Origin: Bacteroidota bacterium
Lineage (GTDB): Bacteria; Bacteroidota; Bacteroidia; Chitinophagales; Chitinophagaceae
Assembly (NCBI GenBank): GCA_023426425.1
Contig: JAFAAT010000046.1
Location: forward strand, 1-10,853
Direction of reading: 5' to 3'
Length of the DNA: 10,853 nt
Positions 6,860-10,853 of the stretch are shown here, one piece after another. Made by a program: the position numbers and the translations under genes. Position 1 is the stretch's first letter; the number at the start of each line of letters is the position of its first letter. The notes below the pieces were generated by a model. The model worked only from the letters and a program-made list of their open reading frames with translations, had not been told where the DNA came from and made no database searches.

Positions 6860-6904
6860 TGAACGTTTATTCGCCCTCCCCGACCAACCTTTCTTTTAAA
6901 TTTT

Positions 6905-6938
6905 TTTGTCTTGATTCTAGTAAGTATTTTTACCTTTA
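6905..6938 (+). promoter_or_regulatory. Putative promoter of the first T9SS cargo gene
   Basis: TTTG (6905-6908) is followed after 22 bp by TACCTTTA (6931-6938), one mismatch from TAnnTTTG. The predicted leader before the ATG at 6974 is about 30 nt. The spacing is slightly long, so the call is tentative. The site lies between divergent genes and does not overlap the proline dehydrogenase promoter. Confidence 0.4.
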
Positions 6939-6973
6939 CGTTAACTAAACATTGTTACTTAAAAAACATTACG

Positions 6974-8347
6974 ATGAAAAAACTTTTATTATTGATGGCT
7001 ACCGGTTCATTGGTAGCAGGCGTCAATGCTCAAACGAACTCCGGTTCTGTAGTGAAAATAGGGGGAGCTAATTCGGTTGAACAGACTCACCAGGCACCTA
7101 ACAGAACTTACCAGCTACCTTCTAAACACAAGGCTAACTCTGCAAGCAAAACTACACTTGGTGGTTCCCGTTGGTACAATTACGTAGAACATCTTGCAGC
7201 TATCGATCCTCAAGTTGGACAAAACGATGTATTGCCTTACATGTGGTTCCGTCCTGACATGTTCGGTATCTATCAGGGCACTTCAGGCCTCGAAGCTGAC
7301 ACCATCCAGATGGCATCCTATGCAATGACATTCGATCCAATCGATCATACGCAGCAGAACTATAACGACCCATTCGCGTACGGACCTGAAATCGGTGTTA
7401 ATCCTGGTACACCCTACACTCTTGATTCTGTGACCGTTTGGGGTGTTTATGGCCGTAATCCTAACAAGCCAAATATCGTGGATACCTTGAGACTTGCTTT
7501 CGTGTACGGTAACGGCGGCACTTCAAATATGCCCAACTATAGTCTAGTTAGCTCAGGCTTGAAGTTTAGAGGTATCTTCTTTGATCCAGCTAAGCACATT
7601 GCATGGAAAAATCCCATGAACGCATCTGCACCAGACGTAATCATTCGTGACGTGATCCTTGATCAGGCCTCATTGAATGATACAGCTACTAATGGTTTGA
7701 ACACCTTCAGGGTAGGTGTTGGCATGAATGTACCAGCTAACAACACGGTCGGCATGACAGTCACATTTATCTCTGGCGAATCCTACGCTCCCTATTCTGA
7801 CACGGCGTTTTTAGGCTCAGCGAATCCAAACCAGCCATTTAAGTATGGATTGTTCCGTCCATGGTTCTTCGAGCAGGTAGCTGGCCAATTCCAACCGTAT
7901 GACTCCACTAAGCTTGACTACAACATGGGTCATATCAGGTTCCTGCCTCTGAATGGTGATAGCTGGGATTCATTGTATGTCGTGACACATGCGTTTACCA
8001 GTGCAAACTTCTCTAGCGAAATACCTTACATCGACTTCAAAATTACCTGTGCTACTTGTCCAACTAACAGTGTAGCTGACGGTAAGAACTCGAACATTGC
8101 TAAGGTAGAAGCTTATCCAAACCCAGCTAACACTGAAGTTTACATTCCTTTCACCCTGACTAATGCTACTGAAGTTACAGTAAGCCTTAGCAACACAGTA
8201 GGTCAGATTCTGTCTACTCAAAACATGGGTAAGGTATCTTCAGGAAAGGCAACTTTCTCTACTGCAAATCTTGCTCCTGGTATCTATTTCTATACTGTTG
8301 AAGCAAACGGCGAACGCAATACAGGTCGTATCGTAGTTGCTCACTAG
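6974..8347 (+). CDS. Secreted protein with T9SS type A sorting domain, paralogue 1
   Basis: This 457-residue protein has a signal peptide (MKKLLLLMATGSLVAGVNA, cleavage likely after Ala19). The body (about 64-355) is of unknown function, and a C-terminal T9SS type A sorting domain spans about 378-457: YPNPANTEVYIPF, then SLSNTVGQ, then the GKATFSTANLAPGIYFYTVEANGE block. It should cross the inner membrane by Sec and the outer membrane by the type IX system, ending on the surface or released. The body is rich in aromatic, Asn, Pro and Gly residues, as in extracellular beta folds. The only cysteines of the mature protein form one CxxC (359-362) just before the sorting domain. I recognise no enzymatic motif. 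The ATG at 6974 is chosen because the signal peptide starts there; the frame stays open 63 nt upstream. Two TAG stops are in tandem. Confidence 0.9.
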   Translation: MKKLLLLMATGSLVAGVNAQTNSGSVVKIGGANSVEQTHQAPNRTYQLPSKHKANSASKTTLGGSRWYNYVEHLAAIDPQVGQNDVLPYMWFRPDMFGIYQGTSGLEADTIQMASYAMTFDPIDHTQQNYNDPFAYGPEIGVNPGTPYTLDSVTVWGVYGRNPNKPNIVDTLRLAFVYGNGGTSNMPNYSLVSSGLKFRGIFFDPAKHIAWKNPMNASAPDVIIRDVILDQASLNDTATNGLNTFRVGVGMNVPANNTVGMTVTFISGESYAPYSDTAFLGSANPNQPFKYGLFRPWFFEQVAGQFQPYDSTKLDYNMGHIRFLPLNGDSWDSLYVVTHAFTSANFSSEIPYIDFKITCATCPTNSVADGKNSNIAKVEAYPNPANTEVYIPFTLTNATEVTVSLSNTVGQILSTQNMGKVSSGKATFSTANLAPGIYFYTVEANGERNTGRIVVAH

Positions 8348-8366
8348 TAGAATAACTGTCAAAGAG

Positions 8367-8400
8367 AAAGGCTATCCCGACCGGGATAGCCTTTTTTCTT
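8367..8400 (+). terminator. Rho-independent terminator of T9SS paralogue 1
   Basis: Perfect inverted repeat with a 12-13 bp stem (arms 8367-8379 and 8382-8394; the effective loop is GACC), followed by a run of six T (8392-8397). It starts 20 nt after the stop codon. The stem core is GGCTATCCC paired with GGGATAGCC. The first gene should therefore be transcribed separately from the second. Confidence 0.93.
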
Positions 8401-8646
8401 TACCCTAACCTGTTGGGTGGAAAAGCATACGTCTATCTGTATCATTCAACAAAGCTTCACCACCGCATAAACACTCGGCACGGTAAAAAAATCTTAACAT
8501 CAGACGGTCCTATGACGAATCTCATAAATAAATATCCTATATTCGTATTTGCAGGATGGATTATATTCTGCTGAACAGTGTGAGGGACGACCGTTAATTA
8601 AGTTGGTCCGGGAGGGTGGACTACTAACATTCTTAATCCTTCTACA
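8401..8646. other. Intergenic region and leader before T9SS paralogue 2
   Basis: Nothing is recognisable from 8401 to about 8530. From about 8550 to 8646 lies a probable mRNA leader of roughly 95 nt, much longer than other leaders in this window. It contains a 13-codon ORF (8556-8597, beginning MDYILLNSV and ending in TAA) and a short GACC/GGTC pairing around an AT-rich palindrome TTAATTAA near 8594-8601. This region shows no obvious similarity to the region upstream of paralogue 1. Confidence 0.45.
8538..8545 (+). promoter_or_regulatory. Putative -7 element of T9SS paralogue 2
   Basis: TATATTCG differs at one position (C for T) from TAnnTTTG, the same variant seen before fabD. No TTTG box lies about 20 bp upstream. 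The predicted transcript would have a leader of about 95 nt. Confidence 0.35.
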
Positions 8647-10011
8647 ATGAGAAAACTTTTTTTGCTAATGGCAGCTTGTTCTTTAGCAACAGGTGTTTTT
8701 GCACAGAATAGTTCTGGTTCTATAGTTAAAATCAGTGGAGTTAATTCGACACAGCAAATCCACCGGGCCGCAGCCCCAACATATCAACTTCCATCTAAAC
8801 ACTATGGCAACTCCACAAACAAAACCACTTTCGGTGATACTCGCTGGTACAACTACGTAGAACATCTTGCAGCTATCGATCCTCAGGTTGGGCAAAATAG
8901 CAGTCTGCCCTACATGTGGTTCCGTCCTGACATGTTCGGCATCTACCCCGGACCCTCAGGCTTCGAAGCTGACACGATCCAAATGGCCTCTTATGCTATG
9001 ACATTCGATCCTATTGACCATACACAGCAGAACTTCAATGATCCTTTTGGCTATGGGAATGTAATACGCGTAACACCAGGCAATGCGTACAGCCTTGATT
9101 CAGTCACCGTATGGGGAATCTATGGTCGCAACCCAAACAAACCAAATATTGTAGATACACTAAGGCTTGCTTTTGTATCTGGCAATGGAGGCACTTCGAA
9201 CTTACCCGCATACACCTTGGTTTCAGGGGTAAAGGTAAGGGGCATTTACTTTGATCCCGGTCAACACATTGCATGGAAGAATCCAACCAATCCTGGCGCC
9301 CCTGATGTAATTATACGCGATGTATACCTTTCGGCGGCTTCAGTAAACGATACAGCTTCTAACGGTCTGATCAACTTCAGCGTCGCAGTGGGCATGAACG
9401 TACCACCCAATAATATGGTGGGTGTGACCGTTACATTCATCTCTGGTGAAACCTATACACCATATTCCGATACTGCCTATCTGGACTCCCTTAACCCAAA
9501 TGCTCCTTTCAAGTATGGCATGTTTCGTCCCTGGTTTTTTGAACCAGTAGCTGGTCAGTTCCAACCTTATGACTCCACTGACCTTGATTTCAATATGGGC
9601 CATATCAGATTCCTGCCCACAAATGGTGATGGTTGGGATTCTCTATACGTTGTATCCCATGCATTTTCCGACCCCGCTTTCGCTACTGAAGTTCCTTACA
9701 TCGATTTTAAAATCATCTGCCCCAATTGCTATGTCAATGTCCCTCACATTAGTTCAGGCATTTCTCAGGTCTACGCCTATCCAAACCCAGCTAACACTGA
9801 AGTTTATATTCCTTTCACCCTTTCTAACCCCACAGATGTAAAGATCAGCCTTAGCAACACTGTAGGCCAGGTTCTGGCTGGCGAAAACTTTCGCAATGTG
9901 ACTTCAGGAAAGGCAACTTTCCCGACAGCAAACCTTACTGCGGGTGTCTATTTCTATACTGTGGAAGCAAACGGTGAACGCAACACAGGCCGTATTGTAG
10001 TTGCGCATTGA
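8647..10011 (+). CDS. Secreted protein with T9SS type A sorting domain, paralogue 2
   Basis: This 454-residue protein is a tandem paralogue of the preceding gene, about 74% identical by my hand alignment with only small indels. Its signal peptide is MRKLFLLMAACSLATGVFA (cleavage likely after Ala19). Cys11 is too close to the N-terminus and lacks a proper lipobox, so I do not call it a lipoprotein. The conserved body starts at RWYNYVEHLAAIDPQVGQN and runs to about residue 356. The only mature cysteines again form a CxxC (358-361), after which comes a linker that is the least conserved part. The T9SS type A sorting domain spans about 376-454. It should be exported like its twin. No enzymatic motif is recognisable. 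TGA and TAG stops are in tandem, and the following bases TAGAATA are shared with paralogue 1. Confidence 0.9.
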   Translation: MRKLFLLMAACSLATGVFAQNSSGSIVKISGVNSTQQIHRAAAPTYQLPSKHYGNSTNKTTFGDTRWYNYVEHLAAIDPQVGQNSSLPYMWFRPDMFGIYPGPSGFEADTIQMASYAMTFDPIDHTQQNFNDPFGYGNVIRVTPGNAYSLDSVTVWGIYGRNPNKPNIVDTLRLAFVSGNGGTSNLPAYTLVSGVKVRGIYFDPGQHIAWKNPTNPGAPDVIIRDVYLSAASVNDTASNGLINFSVAVGMNVPPNNMVGVTVTFISGETYTPYSDTAYLDSLNPNAPFKYGMFRPWFFEPVAGQFQPYDSTDLDFNMGHIRFLPTNGDGWDSLYVVSHAFSDPAFATEVPYIDFKIICPNCYVNVPHISSGISQVYAYPNPANTEVYIPFTLSNPTDVKISLSNTVGQVLAGENFRNVTSGKATFPTANLTAGVYFYTVEANGERNTGRIVVAH

Positions 10012-10025
10012 TAGAATAGCGATTG

Positions 10026-10077
10026 ATACAAGGAAAGAGTCTGTCTCGATCCGTGACAGACTCTTTCCTTGTATTTT
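10026..10077 (+). terminator. Rho-independent terminator of T9SS paralogue 2
   Basis: Perfect 20-bp inverted repeat (arms 10026-10045 and 10055-10074) around a 9-nt loop, ending in a short T tract (10074-10077). It begins 14 nt after the stop codon. Its sequence is unrelated to the terminator of paralogue 1, although the genes are duplicates. The stem is unusually long and fully paired. Confidence 0.85.
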
Positions 10078-10174
10078 ACCCGCTGCGAGGTACTCTGTTA
10101 CCTACCGGGTTAAACTCACAAGATAAGTCCCATTCCCAACACCCAGCCCTACCCAAAAATGCGTTTATGCGGGA

Positions 10175-10240
10175 TTACTAGACGCTTACTAGACGCTTAC
10201 TAGACGCTAGCTAGAAGGTAGCTAGAAGGTGGCCAGGCTC
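10175..10240. repeat. 11-bp-period tandem repeat array rich in CTAG
   Basis: Three exact copies of TTACTAGACGC (10175-10207) are followed in register by two exact copies of TAGCTAGAAGG (10208-10229) and a diverged unit TGGCCAGGCTC (10230-10240). The period is a strict 11 bp across the change of unit sequence, and positions such as the central C-T/C-A-G are kept. CTAG, normally a rare tetranucleotide in bacteria, occurs at least six times. The array cannot encode a long peptide, because 11 is not a multiple of 3 and TAG falls in every forward frame. Confidence 0.85.
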
Positions 10241-10360
10241 TGGCAGGACATTTCCTGCAAGCCTCTACGACGCCGGAACAACTGAATATTTGTAATAGTT
10301 AGCCATAGCATATTAAAGTAGCCTCCCCCAATTTTCTGCATAAAGCCATTTGAGAAGGCC

Positions 10361-10395
10361 TATTTTCGTTTTTACGAAACAAAATTTTATTATTG
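10361..10395 (+). promoter_or_regulatory. Candidate topA promoter region
   Basis: Two near matches to TAnnTTTG are present, each with one mismatch: TATTTTCG (10361-10368) and TATTATTG (10388-10395). Neither has a convincing TTTG box at 20 bp; a TTTC lies 21 bp before the second. Either would give a leader of about 60-90 nt. I cannot choose between them. Confidence 0.3.
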
Positions 10396-10460
10396 CACGC
10401 GTGCCATAACATTCGTGGTACGCAATTATTATTTTATAAACTACTATAGAAGCATAAGTG

Positions 10461-10853
10461 ATGGCTAAAAACCTGTTGATTGTTGAGTCGCCCGCAAAAG
10501 CCAAAACGATAGAAAAGATTCTTGGAAAAGATTTTCAGGTAAAGTCATGCTATGGCCATATCCGTGATCTTGAAAAAGAAGACATGGGTATCGACATAAA
10601 CAATGGATACAAGCCAAAATACATCGTGTCTGACGATAAGATAAAAGTGGTAAACGAGCTTCGCACCCTTGCTGGAAAATCTGACGAAGTATGGCTTGCA
10701 ACGGATGAGGACCGCGAGGGAGAGGCCATATCATGGCACCTTTGCGAGGTACTGGGACTGAATCCAGAAAGCACAAAACGTATTGTCTTTCACGAAATCA
10801 CCAACCCAGCCATTAAAAAAGCAGTTGAGCACCCCAGAACGGTCAATATGAAC
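10461..10853 (+). CDS. topA: DNA topoisomerase I, N-terminal part (cut by window end)
   Basis: The first 131 codons of type IA DNA topoisomerase, which relaxes negative supercoils by cutting one strand through a tyrosine bond. The visible part is the Toprim domain: LLIVESPAKAKTIEKIL with the catalytic Glu9, the CYGHIRDL block (residues 30-37), and ATDEDREGEAISWHL (80-94) with the metal-binding Asp82-x-Asp84-x-Glu86 triad, followed by IVFHEIT. The frame is open to the window edge, so the catalytic tyrosine and the zinc-binding tail are not visible. The ATG start fits the family, beginning one to a few residues before KNLLIVESPAKAKT. It lies downstream of a long structured non-coding region and has no upstream gene close enough to share a transcript. 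Confidence 0.97.
   Translation, partial: MAKNLLIVESPAKAKTIEKILGKDFQVKSCYGHIRDLEKEDMGIDINNGYKPKYIVSDDKIKVVNELRTLAGKSDEVWLATDEDREGEAISWHLCEVLGLNPESTKRIVFHEITNPAIKKAVEHPRTVNMN

Larger units (their letters stand above)
10078..10460. other. Long intergenic region upstream of topA
   Basis: About 380 bases without a supportable gene. It holds an 11-bp-period repeat array (10175-10240), two adjoining small hairpins (10232-10258), a hairpin with a four-T loop (arms TTTCGT 10364-10369 and ACGAAA 10374-10379), a 10-bp palindrome GCACGCGTGC (10395-10404), and a possible bulged hairpin (10392-10426). Two near-consensus -7 boxes may serve topA. Confidence 0.6.

Noticed and set aside
6911..6973. Upstream extension of T9SS paralogue 1
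   Set aside because: The 21 extra residues precede a clean signal peptide starting at the ATG at 6974, and they cover the probable promoter.
8677..8682. Cys11 of paralogue 2 as a lipoprotein site
   Set aside because: The hydrophobic stretch before it is too short and the residues MAAC are a poor lipobox; cleavage after VFA at residue 19 is better and matches the twin.
10078..10240. CRISPR array in the repeats before topA
   Set aside because: The units are 11 bp and directly adjacent, with no spacers, and no cas genes are nearby.
10313..10776. Minus-strand ORFs over the topA region
   Set aside because: They are antisense shadows of the clear topA Toprim frame, with no family signature.

Overview
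The window looks like chromosome from a member of the Bacteroidota, most likely family Chitinophagaceae (a Chitinophaga-like organism). Four things support this. Two secreted proteins end in a type IX secretion (T9SS) type A sorting domain. Most genes carry the Bacteroidota promoter hexamer pattern TAnnTTTG, rather than a -10 box with a Shine-Dalgarno site. The gene set DUF3822-rsmD-coaD is a Bacteroidota arrangement. The FabD, MATE, proline dehydrogenase and YtxJ proteins all read like Bacteroidota versions. The genus is an inference; no search was run.

Layout. 1-233: non-coding, with an imperfect 7-bp tandem array at the left edge. 234-1115 (-): fabD, divergent from a thioredoxin-fold YtxJ-type protein (1236-1577, +) and a 68-residue protein of unknown function (1602-1808, +). 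1848-3179 (-): MATE efflux transporter, divergent from the tight operon DUF3822-rsmD-coaD (3346-5182, +; overlap of 13 nt, then a 2-nt gap). 5231-5539 (-): small YkvA/DUF1232 membrane protein. 5640-6809 (-): proline dehydrogenase. 6974-8347 and 8647-10011 (+): two tandem paralogues, roughly three-quarters identical by hand alignment, each with a signal peptide, a large conserved body of unknown function, one CxxC pair and a T9SS sorting domain, and each followed by its own strong hairpin terminator. 10080-10460: non-coding, with an 11-bp-period repeat array, small hairpins and a structured leader. 10461-end (+): N-terminal part of topA, cut off by the window edge.

Functionally this is mostly core metabolism and housekeeping: fatty acid initiation, coenzyme A synthesis, 16S rRNA methylation, proline catabolism and DNA topology. 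The accessory part is the tandem pair of surface or secreted proteins. I see no phage, insertion sequence, CRISPR array, tRNA or rRNA, and no clear multi-gene novel system. The points most worth a second look are the paralogous T9SS pair, the 11-bp array upstream of topA, promoters that lie so close to start codons that leaderless mRNAs are predicted, and an RsmD whose catalytic (D/N)PPY motif reads GPPY.
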